From: Candidatus Methanoperedentaceae archaeon
GTDB taxonomy: Archaea; Halobacteriota; Methanosarcinia; Methanosarcinales; Methanoperedenaceae
Direction of reading: 5' to 3'
Length of the DNA stretch: 16,974 bases
Assembly: GCA_014859785.1 (NCBI GenBank)
Contig: JACUTP010000022.1
Coordinates: 1 to 16,974, forward strand
In this document: one piece after another, positions 1-6,828 of the stretch
Numbering within the stretch: position 1 is the stretch's first letter
Layout: each line of letters begins with the position of its first letter
The notes under the pieces: model-generated
The model's input: only the letters and a program-made list of their open reading frames with translations
Database searches by the model: none
What the model was told of the DNA's origin: nothing
Program-made: the position numbers and the translations under genes

Positions 1-75
1 AAATCCAGGATTTACTGGACTTTCGTATTTTTACAGCCTTTAAATTTCCGTATTGGGAAAAAAATCATCCCCTGA

Positions 76-91
76 AGGAAAAACATAAATA
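76..91 (+). promoter_or_regulatory. Putative BRE/TATA promoter of the cysteate synthase gene
   Basis: A purine-rich BRE-like stretch (76-82) is followed by a TATA-like ACATAAATA (83-91). Transcription would start about 25 bases downstream, near 114, leaving a leader of about 15 bases that still holds the GAGG at 120-123. Assigned by position and composition only. Confidence 0.35.
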
Positions 92-128
92 CTCCCCTCC
101 TAAAAGCACCTGTTAAGACGAGGAATCC

Positions 129-1574
129 ATGATGATTAATAATAAACAAAGACATGGAAATTGCATGAGTCTTTTGCGGGGGTGTTCCACAGGATGTATA
201 AGCGTATCTATGCTTCAGAAACTCAATACCGCAGGATTAACAGGGCAGGATGGCGGCACTGCTGTTACAGCAGATACATCCTTAACAACCAGTGTTTTAC
301 CCGTGCCCGATTCAGGTATAAAACAACCTTCTGACCTGAAATACGAGCTTGTATGCACAGGGTGTTCTTCAGTTTATCTTGAAGACAGGTTAAAATGCGA
401 TTCAGATACCGCACTTCTCAGGACGAATTATTCCAAAAAACAGCTTGAACTGAAAAGTGTTCCTGGAATGGGGCGGTTCCATGACTGGCTGCCTGTGAAT
501 GACATTATAAAAACCGATTCGGGACCGGTAACTTTTAAGAGCACTGAACTTGCGGCTGAACTCGGGCTTAATAACCTGTACATTTCCTTTAACGGCTACT
601 GGCCTGAGAAAGGGGGTTTCATAAAAACATGCAGTTTCAAGGAACTTGAAGCATTCCCGACAATCGGTAAACTTATGGGTTCACAGAAATCACTTGTTCT
701 TGCATCTGCCGGGAACACAGCCCGTGCTTTCGCCCATGTTGCGGCAATGAAGGGCGTCAGGGTATACATCGTTGTCCCGGCAAGCGGGATGGCAAGAATG
801 TGGATTCCTGAAGAGCCAAACCGGAACATACATGTCATACAGATGGGGAAAAACTGCGATTATACGGATTCAATACACCTCGCAGACCGCATCGCTTCGC
901 TTCCGGATATGCAGGCAGAAGGCGGGGCACGGAATGTGGCGCGAAGAGACGGGATGGGAACGGTGCTGCTCGATTCTGCGGTTACAATGAAACGGCTGCC
1001 TGACCACTACTTCCAGGCTGTCGGAAGCGGAACAGGCGGTATCGCTGCGTGGGAAGCGTCCCTCAGGTTAGTCGATGACGGGCGGTTCGGCATGAAACTC
1101 CCCAGGCTTCACCTTGCACAGAACCTGCCATTTGCACCGATGCTGAATGCATGGGAAGCAGGGCGGCACGATATAATAAACGAAATTGATATGCCAGACC
1201 CAAAGAAACTCATCCATGAGATGTATGCAGACATCCTTTCCAACAGGGAGCCGCCGTATTCTGTGGGCGGAGGTGTTTATGATGCGTTGTGTGCAACAAA
1301 CGGCGAGATGTACGGTATCACCAACAACGATGCAAGAAAGGCACTTGAATTATTTGAACGGCTTGAGGGAATAGATATTTTCCCGCCTGCTGCCGTGGCA
1401 GTTGCAGCCCTTGTTAAAGCGGTTGAAAACCAGGAAGTCGATAAAGACGAACATATTTCACTTAACATAACCGGTGGCGGATTAAAACGTCTGGAAGAGG
1501 ATTTTACCCTATATAATATTGAACCTGCAGCTTTCGCTGAAAATGCAATGGTTCCACTTGAAAATATAATATAA
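129..1574 (+). CDS. Cysteate synthase (PLP-dependent, coenzyme M biosynthesis)
   Basis: Catalyses O-phospho-L-serine + sulfite to L-cysteate + phosphate, the committed step of the phosphoserine route to coenzyme M in Methanosarcinales and Methanomicrobiales. It is a threonine-synthase paralogue. Visible fold-type II PLP features: the SFKELE segment with the predicted PLP lysine K171, SAGNT at 193-197 and the phosphate loop GSGTGG at 299-304. From about residue 71 (KYELVCTGC, with C76, C79 and C90) the protein follows the family from its usual N-terminus. The first 70 or so residues are an extra, Ser/Thr-rich extension. The ATG at 129 has GAGG at 120-123, five bases away, so I keep this start; a GTG at codon 59 would give a length nearer the family's but has no ribosome site. 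ComDE follows 14 bases downstream, so the two are probably one transcript. The function is well supported, the N-terminus less so. Confidence 0.9.
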   Translation: MMINNKQRHGNCMSLLRGCSTGCISVSMLQKLNTAGLTGQDGGTAVTADTSLTTSVLPVPDSGIKQPSDLKYELVCTGCSSVYLEDRLKCDSDTALLRTNYSKKQLELKSVPGMGRFHDWLPVNDIIKTDSGPVTFKSTELAAELGLNNLYISFNGYWPEKGGFIKTCSFKELEAFPTIGKLMGSQKSLVLASAGNTARAFAHVAAMKGVRVYIVVPASGMARMWIPEEPNRNIHVIQMGKNCDYTDSIHLADRIASLPDMQAEGGARNVARRDGMGTVLLDSAVTMKRLPDHYFQAVGSGTGGIAAWEASLRLVDDGRFGMKLPRLHLAQNLPFAPMLNAWEAGRHDIINEIDMPDPKKLIHEMYADILSNREPPYSVGGGVYDALCATNGEMYGITNNDARKALELFERLEGIDIFPPAAVAVAALVKAVENQEVDKDEHISLNITGGGLKRLEEDFTLYNIEPAAFAENAMVPLENII

Positions 1575-1591
1575 TATATCAGGGTAGTGTG

Positions 1592-2710
1592 ATGGAAACG
1601 CCTGAGCGCAGGGTTGTCGGAATCCTGAAAAATAATAATATTAATTTTGCAGCTACCCTGCCCTGTGACCGCATTAAGGCGCTTCTTCCTCTTATTGACG
1701 GGAATTTCCGCACACTTTCGCTGACAAGGGAAGAAAACGGTGTGGGAATATGTGCAGGCGTGTACCTGGGAGGAGGGCGACCTGTTATGGTTATCCAGAG
1801 CACAGGTCTCGGTAACATGGTAAATGCACTTTTATCCCTTAACCTGACATACGGGATTCCACTGCCAGTACTTGCAAGCTGGCGCGGGGTCTATAAGGAA
1901 TCAATCGAAGCCCAGCGGCACCTCGGGAAAAGCCTGCCCGGCATCCTTGAAGCTGCCGGGATACCTTATACAATTGCCAGGACACAGGACGAACTGGATA
2001 AAATTGATGAAGCCATCCGGGATTCCTTCACCAATTTGCGCCCCCATGTTGTCCTGCTTACACCTTCTATATGGGAAGACTCCCCCGAAGAGGTTCCCGG
2101 GCCTGTTGAAATTTGTTCACGGTCTGTTGAACTTGATTTTAAATCTGAAATAAAAACCCCGGTTATGACAAGATACGAAGCCATCCGGGTACTCAATAGT
2201 GTTTCGGGTGATGATATTATCGTTTCAAACCTGGGCATCCCGTCCAGGGAACTGTATGAAATAAATGACCGGGAATTAAACTTCTACATGACTGGTTCAA
2301 TGGGGCTTGTCTCGTCCATAGGTCTTGGTCTTGCACTGGTTCAGGACAGGCACGTTTATGTTATAGACGGGGACGGGAGTCTTCTCATGAACCCGAATGC
2401 ACTTACTGCTATCGGGGATTTTAATCCAGGGAACCTTACAGTTGTCGCCGTGGATAACGCTGCATACGGGTCAACAGGCAACCAGCCGACCTGTACATGC
2501 ACGCTAAGCGATCTTGAGCTTCTGGCAAAAGCAAGCGGGATTGAGGATACGGCAAAAGTGCACACTGAAGAAGAGTTAAAAGAGGCACTCAGCCGTAAAA
2601 CCTGTTTTATCCATGTAATTGTAAAGCCGGTTAATGCAAAATGCAGGAATATACCTTATACTGCAAAGGAGATTAAGGAGCGGTTTATGGGGAGTTTAGA
2701 AGTTCAATAA
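1592..2710 (+). CDS. comDE: Sulfopyruvate decarboxylase, fused alpha and beta subunits (ComDE)
   Basis: ThDP-dependent enzyme that converts 3-sulfopyruvate to sulfoacetaldehyde and CO2 in coenzyme M synthesis. Residues 1-170 resemble ComD (ThDP pyrimidine-binding domain; the TREENG segment near residue 45 carries the glutamate expected to activate the cofactor). Residues 190-372 resemble ComE (pyrophosphate-binding domain; GDGS at 260-263 and the downstream asparagine N289 form the Mg-ThDP motif). In Methanocaldococcus the two are separate polypeptides; a single chain of about 370-400 residues is the form I know from Methanosarcina. The ATG at 1592 sits seven bases after AGGG (1581-1584). A GTG at 1589 is possible but too close to that site. 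The aminotransferase that would make sulfopyruvate from cysteate is not in this window. Confidence 0.93.
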   Translation: METPERRVVGILKNNNINFAATLPCDRIKALLPLIDGNFRTLSLTREENGVGICAGVYLGGGRPVMVIQSTGLGNMVNALLSLNLTYGIPLPVLASWRGVYKESIEAQRHLGKSLPGILEAAGIPYTIARTQDELDKIDEAIRDSFTNLRPHVVLLTPSIWEDSPEEVPGPVEICSRSVELDFKSEIKTPVMTRYEAIRVLNSVSGDDIIVSNLGIPSRELYEINDRELNFYMTGSMGLVSSIGLGLALVQDRHVYVIDGDGSLLMNPNALTAIGDFNPGNLTVVAVDNAAYGSTGNQPTCTCTLSDLELLAKASGIEDTAKVHTEEELKEALSRKTCFIHVIVKPVNAKCRNIPYTAKEIKERFMGSLEVQ

Positions 2711-2752
2711 CCATTTTGCGAGTGGATACCGGCGTCAGGACTACTTTATCAC

Positions 2753-2759
2753 TTTTTTT
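2753..2759 (+). terminator. T-tract terminator after comDE
   Basis: A run of seven T lies 43 bases after the comDE stop, without a clear stem before it. Archaeal RNA polymerase terminates at such T tracts. The gene that follows is convergent, so a stop is needed here. Confidence 0.4.
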
Positions 2760-2766
2760 GAAAATC

Positions 2767-2831
2767 AGTAACAGGTTATTCTACTATGCAAACCAAATTA
2801 TCCACAGTGAAAAATCCAAAATACTGTTACT
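2767..2831. repeat. Inverted repeat AGTAACAG / CTGTTACT between convergent genes
   Basis: The arms 2767-2774 and 2824-2831 are perfectly complementary over 8 bases with a 49-base loop. The right arm overlaps the apgM stop codon, so the apgM transcript could form a stem at its 3' end. An 8-base match over this distance may be chance. Confidence 0.3.
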
Positions 2832-4002
2832 TAACAAGCATTCCCATCAGGTTGTGCCCCGCAACTTCCCCGAACACGCCTTCTTTTGCAGAATCCTCGT
2901 CAAACCTTTCAACATAATCAGCACTTTCCCTTGATGAATAAATCGCAAACGGCACAGGTTCACGTGTATGCGTTTTCACGGAAATGGGTGTGTAATGGTC
3001 AGGCAGCACTAGAATCCTGTATTCGCCGAAGCCGCCCAGCTCGTTTAGCATACCGCCCACGACTTTCTCATCAAAATCCTCGATGGCTTTTATCTTCGCA
3101 TCGATATTTCCCATATGCCCGGCTTCGTCTGGCGCTTCCACGTGGACAGCCACAAAATCCCGCTCTTTCAAGGATTCAATTGCATATGCGGCTTTGCCTG
3201 AAAAATCAGTATCAAGGTACCCTGTAGCCCCTGGAACATCGATAACATCCAGCCCAGCGTATTTCCCGATGCCTTTTAGCAGGTCAACTGCCGAGATTAT
3301 CGACCCGGAAACACCATACATTTCCCTGAAAAGAGGCATTTTCGGGGCTTTCCCCTGTCCCCACGGCCAGATAAGGTTTGCAGGGTTCTTGCCATTTTTT
3401 TCCCGGTTTTTGTTAACGGCATGAGCCTCAAGAATGGGTTTTGAAGCCATTATAAGGTTTCTCAGGACTCCTGAGGATTCACAATGCGGGAGAACTTCTT
3501 CCACAGGCTGTCCCAGGACATCATGCGGAGGAATACATTCGGCGTTTTCGCCCTGCTTCATAACCAGTAAGTGCCTGTAACTTATGCCTGCATGGAACTT
3601 GCAGCCGTTTCCAAGTTCACGGTCCACGGCTTCAATTAAAATCCCTGCTTCCCCACTTGTAATATGCCCTGCACTGTAGTCTGCCAGCAAACCGTCTTTT
3701 TCTGTGATAAGATTGCACCTGAAAGCAACATCATCCTCATCAAGGGATATTCCGATACTTGCTGCCTCAAGAGGACCGCGCCCTGAATAATACCTGGCAG
3801 GGTCATAACCCAGGATTGAAAGGTTTGCTACATCACTGCCTGCCGGCATATCATCAGGTATTGTTCTTGCAATCCCGCATCTTCCGTGCTTTGCTATAAA
3901 ATCCATATTCGGTGTACTGGAAGCCTGGAGGAGTGTCATGTCACCCAGTTCAGGAATCGGGTAATCTGCCATCCCGTCACCTACAAGGACAATATACTTC
4001 AT
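2827..4002 (-). CDS. apgM: 2,3-bisphosphoglycerate-independent phosphoglycerate mutase, archaeal type
   Basis: Interconverts 2- and 3-phosphoglycerate in the cytoplasm (glycolysis/gluconeogenesis). The 391 residues fit the archaeal ApgM branch of the alkaline-phosphatase superfamily. The N-terminus has the metal-binding VGDGMADYP (D9). GSDVANLSILGYDP begins at residue 55 and S56 is the expected phosphorylated serine. Near the C-terminus, DHYTP and KTHTREPVPF give further metal ligands. ATG start at 4002, with AGGGG only 2-3 bases before it. It stands alone on the minus strand between the coenzyme M genes and the FKBP gene and shares a short divergent promoter region with the latter. It may help supply 3-phosphoglycerate for phosphoserine and so for cysteate; that link is an inference from position. 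Family relatives include homoserine-kinase-like proteins, but the metal and serine motifs favour a mutase. Confidence 0.9.
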   Translation of the reverse strand: MKYIVLVGDGMADYPIPELGDMTLLQASSTPNMDFIAKHGRCGIARTIPDDMPAGSDVANLSILGYDPARYYSGRGPLEAASIGISLDEDDVAFRCNLITEKDGLLADYSAGHITSGEAGILIEAVDRELGNGCKFHAGISYRHLLVMKQGENAECIPPHDVLGQPVEEVLPHCESSGVLRNLIMASKPILEAHAVNKNREKNGKNPANLIWPWGQGKAPKMPLFREMYGVSGSIISAVDLLKGIGKYAGLDVIDVPGATGYLDTDFSGKAAYAIESLKERDFVAVHVEAPDEAGHMGNIDAKIKAIEDFDEKVVGGMLNELGGFGEYRILVLPDHYTPISVKTHTREPVPFAIYSSRESADYVERFDEDSAKEGVFGEVAGHNLMGMLVK

Positions 4003-4021
4003 ATCCCCTGTAAAGCCGGAT

Positions 4022-4036
4022 TAATAAATAAAATCT
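4022..4036 (-). promoter_or_regulatory. Putative apgM promoter, near-leaderless
   Basis: On the minus strand an AT-rich TTTTATTTATTAA lies 20-34 bases before the apgM ATG. If this is the TATA box, transcription would start within a few bases of the start codon. Weakly supported. Confidence 0.28.
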
Positions 4037-4062
4037 TGGTAAAAACCAACAGAACCTGCAAT

Positions 4063-4080
4063 CCAAAAAATACTTATATG
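4063..4080 (+). promoter_or_regulatory. Putative BRE/TATA promoter of the FKBP gene
   Basis: CCAAAAAA followed by TACTTATATG resembles an archaeal BRE plus TATA box, about 30 bases before the ATG at 4108. A weak AGGT (4093-4096) would serve as ribosome site. Confidence 0.45.
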
Positions 4081-4107
4081 TCATACACTTTCAGGTAAAG
4101 TGATACA

Positions 4108-4956
4108 ATGAAAAAATTAATAATCATATTATTAGCATCCGTGATTTTATTCAGTGGTTGTGTGGGTCCTGATGCAGTAAAGCCCGGAGATACGGTTAAT
4201 GTGGATTACACTGGAAGTCTTGAAGACGGGACTGTTTTTGACACGTCCATTGAAAGCGTGGCTGTGGAAAATAATATCTTAATACCTGGAAGGCAGTATA
4301 AACCGCTTCCGTTCACAGTCGGGAATGGGGAAGTTGTCCAGGGTTTTGATGAAGGTGTCATTGGAATGAAACCAGGCGACTCCAGAAAACTTACCATTCC
4401 TCCTGAAATGGGTTACGGTAGCTACAATCCTGAATTAATCGAGACATACCCGAGGATAGAGGTTGTACCTGCAATAATACCCAGGATCACAAAAATACCC
4501 CTTGAACAATTCCAAACATCGTTTGGTGAAAATTCAAAAGTTGGTGACATTGTTACTGTTCCTGGCATGAATATCAACCTCACAGTTCTTGAAATATCAA
4601 CTGATGATGTATCATTATCATATAATTTTGAAGTGGGTGATACCATTCCTTCAGAGGGAGCACCATGGAACCAGACAGTTATTGCAATCGATGAGACAAA
4701 CATTACATTAGATTACGGTGTAAAAAAGAACGACACTATCCAGTTCCCTGGCACTGAATGGAACACTACTGTAATCGATGTTACGCCGGAAAATATCACT
4801 ATTAAACACAATGCAATCCCTGATACTGAAATCCAGACAATGTTTGGTCTGATAAGGGTAAGCTTCAACGAAACCTCGATAATAATTGACCAGAACCATA
4901 AACTTGCAGGCAAGACATTACTCTTCGATGTAACCCTGAAATCCATTGAGAAATAA
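4108..4956 (+). CDS. FKBP-type peptidyl-prolyl cis-trans isomerase, lipoprotein with repeat-expanded insert
   Basis: Predicted extracytoplasmic prolyl isomerase and chaperone. Residues 1-17 form a signal peptide ending in the lipobox LFSGC (C18), so the protein is probably lipid-anchored outside the membrane. Residues 25-105 hold the FKBP core: VNVDYTGSLEDGTVFDTS, then VVQGFDEGVIGMKPGDSR and IPPEMGYG. The insert/C-terminal region is unusually built: segments starting near 146, 177, 208 and 239 repeat at a period of 31 residues, with the pattern GD-x-I ... N-x-T-V ... N-I-T. Seven N-x-S/T sequons (N157, N188, N198, N208, N219, N229, N254) lie there and none in the FKBP core, which fits a glycosylated, exposed segment. 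The last part (HKLAGKTLLFDVTLKSIEK) is typical of archaeal FKBP insert domains. The next gene starts three bases after the stop, suggesting co-transcription. Confidence 0.88.
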   Translation: MKKLIIILLASVILFSGCVGPDAVKPGDTVNVDYTGSLEDGTVFDTSIESVAVENNILIPGRQYKPLPFTVGNGEVVQGFDEGVIGMKPGDSRKLTIPPEMGYGSYNPELIETYPRIEVVPAIIPRITKIPLEQFQTSFGENSKVGDIVTVPGMNINLTVLEISTDDVSLSYNFEVGDTIPSEGAPWNQTVIAIDETNITLDYGVKKNDTIQFPGTEWNTTVIDVTPENITIKHNAIPDTEIQTMFGLIRVSFNETSIIIDQNHKLAGKTLLFDVTLKSIEK

Positions 4957-4959
4957 AAT

Positions 4960-5328
4960 ATGATGCAAAAAGAAGAGAAAGTTGTAGTAGTACTGCTTGT
5001 GATGGCAGTACTCTCACTTATTATCGGATATTTCGGTTTTACATCTGAAGTTCCCGCTTATTCTGAAAGTTCAAAAATTAATGAACAGGTGTATGTTGAG
5101 GGAATACTACTTTCAAAGCAAATGACAGGAACAGGAGACCACCTGATTCTTAGAATCTCAACCCCTGGTATAATTATTTTCATACCCAGAGACAGCGGGG
5201 CAAATGAAGTATATGATACTTTTAAAAATGGGGTAAAGGTCAGGATTACCGGAAAAGTAGCGGAATATAATAATCAGAAAGAAATTATTGTTGAAAGCGC
5301 AAAGGATGTAGTTTTGTTAAAAGAGTGA
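4960..5328 (+). CDS. Small membrane-anchored protein with OB-fold-like domain
   Basis: A 122-residue protein not recognised as a named family. Residues 8-27 form one hydrophobic helix after a charged MMQKEEK start, so the rest is probably outside the cell. Residues 42-120 alternate short beta strands (VYVEGILLSKQ, HLILRIST, VKVRITGKVAEYNNQKEIIVESAKDV) like an OB-fold of the tRNA-anticodon-binding/YgiW type. Whether it binds nucleic acid, a ligand or protein cannot be told. It starts three bases after the FKBP lipoprotein gene and is probably translated from the same message; both appear extracytoplasmic. ATG at 4960 or 4963 is equally possible and neither has a strong ribosome site. Confidence 0.65.
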   Translation: MMQKEEKVVVVLLVMAVLSLIIGYFGFTSEVPAYSESSKINEQVYVEGILLSKQMTGTGDHLILRISTPGIIIFIPRDSGANEVYDTFKNGVKVRITGKVAEYNNQKEIIVESAKDVVLLKE

Positions 5329-5347
5329 GAAGGGGTTAAACCCTTCT
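5328..5347. terminator. Bidirectional hairpin between convergent genes
   Basis: AGAAGGG (5328-5334) pairs perfectly with CCCTTCT (5341-5347) across a six-base loop. The hairpin covers the final base of the plus-strand stop codon and the stop codon of the minus-strand PDCD5-like gene, which are only seven bases apart. It has no T tract, so it may define 3' ends or stabilise mRNA rather than terminate. Confidence 0.4.
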
Positions 5348-5674
5348 AATCTGCATCTCGCGCTTTTTAGGCTGTAACTGGATGAGCAGCGATTTTAGTT
5401 TCGCATCATCTATTATACCCTGGAGCCTGCCGCCCTGTGCAAGGGATATTAACTGCATCTCTACATTTTCAACAAGTTCTGGTTTTGTCATCTTAAGGGT
5501 ATTCAAACGTTCCCTTGCCTCAGGTGTGAGTATCTGGCGGAGTATTGCCTGCTTCTGGGCGTCATACTCTGCCTTTGCCTGCTCCTGCTGGGCAGCCTGT
5601 GCCTGCGCACTGTACTGCTGCTGCTGAAGTTGCTCAAGCTTGCGTCTTTTTAATTCTTCCAGTTCATCATTCAT
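5336..5674 (-). CDS. PDCD5-related DNA-binding protein (TFAR19 family)
   Basis: Archaeal homologue of human PDCD5/TFAR19, 112 residues, the usual size. The N-terminal half is a charged, Gln/Ala-rich helix (residues 5-45, including QLQQQQ), followed by the conserved helical core with ILTPEARERLNTLKM and QLISLAQGGRLQGIIDDAKLK-type segments and a basic tail. Archaeal members bind DNA or nucleic acid in vitro; the biological role is unsettled. It lies 19 bases after rps19e. In many archaeal genomes S19e and PDCD5 are followed by L39e, L31e and eIF6; here the operon ends and the next genes are convergent. No clear ribosome site precedes the ATG, so translation may be coupled to rps19e. Confidence 0.88.
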   Translation of the reverse strand: MNDELEELKRRKLEQLQQQQYSAQAQAAQQEQAKAEYDAQKQAILRQILTPEARERLNTLKMTKPELVENVEMQLISLAQGGRLQGIIDDAKLKSLLIQLQPKKREMQIRRV

Positions 5675-5693
5675 GTTAACTTACAATTTTTAA

Positions 5694-6143
5694 CTAATAT
5701 TTAGCCATTGATGGATTGACCCTGGTAAGTTCCTGCATCACTTCATTTGAAGCATTATCCAAAAATGCCTGTCCCGATGATGATATTTTCCGTCCGGTTT
5801 TGTTGCTGTCAACAAACCCTGCTTTTTCAAGCTGCTGCAATGCTTCCCTGATTACAGAACCGCTTCCTTTTGCGAAATGAATGCCTTTTACGCCGTTGCG
5901 GTGTCTTCCCCCGTAAAAACTCCGGAGTCTTGATACCCCCACAGGTCCGTCGATATAGATGCGTCTCAGTATAGAAGCACATCTGACAAACCACCAATCG
6001 GGATTCTCAGGCGGTACTTCTTTATGGGCACCTGTTTTTGAAAAAAGCGCCCATTCAGGTGGTGTAACTTTCTGGTTATCTTTTAATTTCTGCGCTGCAT
6101 TGTTTACAAGTGTTTCTGCAGGCACATCATATACAGTTGTCAA
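5694..6143 (-). CDS. rps19e: 30S ribosomal protein S19e
   Basis: Archaeal/eukaryotic small-subunit protein of the 30S head, needed in eukaryotes for 3'-end maturation of small-subunit rRNA. The N-terminus TTVYDVPAETLV, then TPPEWALFSKTGAHKE, PDWWFVRCASILRRIYIDGPVGV and the basic HFAKGSGSVIREALQQLEKAGF segment are characteristic. I start it at the TTG at 6143, not the ATG at 6167: GGAGG lies nine bases upstream of the TTG (6153-6157), and a TTG start gives the standard MTTVYDVP N-terminus and 149 residues; the longer start would place the ribosome site inside the gene. The 65-base gap to yhbY contains an AT-rich stretch (about 6203-6212) that could be a separate promoter. Confidence 0.93.
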   Translation of the reverse strand: MTTVYDVPAETLVNNAAQKLKDNQKVTPPEWALFSKTGAHKEVPPENPDWWFVRCASILRRIYIDGPVGVSRLRSFYGGRHRNGVKGIHFAKGSGSVIREALQQLEKAGFVDSNKTGRKISSSGQAFLDNASNEVMQELTRVNPSMAKY

Positions 6144-6152
6144 TATTGATAT

Positions 6153-6157
6153 CCTCC
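6153..6157 (-). promoter_or_regulatory. Ribosome binding site fixing the TTG start of rps19e
   Basis: Reads GGAGG on the minus strand, nine bases before the TTG. This argues against the in-frame ATG 24 bases further upstream. Confidence 0.75.
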
Positions 6158-6208
6158 GTAAAATCATCTAATTACGTATGAAGGGAAGGTTAATTAGTCG
6201 TATAGTAT

Positions 6209-6463
6209 TTACCCTTTTCGGCGAAAAACAGCTGTGTTTCCCCTTAATTCAATAAGGTCTGAACCTGTCGAATCGGCAAGTTCCTCAGCCAGTTCTTTTT
6301 TCCCTGTTTCAACAAATGCGGATTTGAGGAATTTTACTTTTACCATCTTTCCTGTCTTTAATTGTTTTCTTAATTCTTCAATGACATTCCCTATTCCCGA
6401 TTTTCCGATATTGATGGATGGCTCAAGCCCTGTGGCTTCTGCCCGATATTGTTGTTTATTCAT
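6209..6463 (-). CDS. yhbY: CRS1-YhbY domain RNA-binding protein
   Basis: A single CRM (CRS1-YhbY) domain of 84 residues. The family binds RNA with a KH-like GxxG loop; E. coli YhbY associates with pre-50S particles and plant relatives act in intron splicing. Seen here: the N-terminal helix RAEATGLEP, INIGKSGI with the loop G20-K-S-G23, the helix NVIEELRKQLKTGKMVKVKFLKS and the C-terminal strand ELRGNTAVFRRKG. The start codon overlaps the stop of the roadblock gene (ATGA), so translation is probably coupled. YhbY next to S19e is a common archaeal arrangement and suggests a role in ribosome assembly. Confidence 0.9.
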   Translation of the reverse strand: MNKQQYRAEATGLEPSINIGKSGIGNVIEELRKQLKTGKMVKVKFLKSAFVETGKKELAEELADSTGSDLIELRGNTAVFRRKG

Positions 6464-6828
6464 GATAATAACTCTTTGAGTTTTTCTGCGGATTTTTCAA
6501 GTTCAAGAAGCACCATACCCAGCCCGGCATCAGAATCGACAAGAACAACAACAAGGGCTTTCGGTCCGGCACCGACCGCAATTAACATTCCGTGTTTAGA
6601 TTCCACTATTACCCTGTTAGGCACGCCTTTATTCAATTCAGTTATAACTGTTTCTGCAGCGCCAAGCATGGTAGCTGACATGGCAGCAAAAGATTCGGCA
6701 AACCTCTTGTTTTGCATAATAGCACTGATAAGTAACCCTTCACGGCTTACAGCGGCACAGGCTTCCACGCCCCTGACTTTTTTCAGGTCTGCAAGCATTT
6801 TTTCAATAAGTTCGATAGTATTCATCAT
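6460..6828 (-). CDS. Roadblock/LC7 domain protein (MglB-like partner of the adjacent GTPase)
   Basis: A 122-residue single roadblock/LC7 domain. The pattern is a long N-terminal helix (about 3-19), strand ACAAVSREGLLISA, helix FAESFAAMSATMLGAAETVITEL, strands NRVIVESKHGMLIAVGAG and ALVVVLVDSDAGLG, and a C-terminal helix. Such proteins dimerise and regulate small Ras-like GTPases; bacterial MglB is the GAP of MglA. The GTPase gene lies directly upstream, overlapping by four bases, so this is the likely partner. A strong AGGAGG (6835-6840) lies six bases before the ATG at 6828, inside the end of the GTPase gene; an ATG at 6825 is also possible. Function in the cell is unknown. Confidence 0.88.
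   Translation of the reverse strand: MMNTIELIEKMLADLKKVRGVEACAAVSREGLLISAIMQNKRFAESFAAMSATMLGAAETVITELNKGVPNRVIVESKHGMLIAVGAGPKALVVVLVDSDAGLGMVLLELEKSAEKLKELLS

Noticed and set aside
2716..2934. 72-residue plus-strand frame between comDE and apgM
   Set aside because: It runs into the 3' end of apgM, lacks a ribosome site and an ATG start, and resembles no family.
5600..5640. Short CTG/CAG run
   Set aside because: It encodes the glutamine-rich helix of the PDCD5-like protein and is not a separate repeat element.
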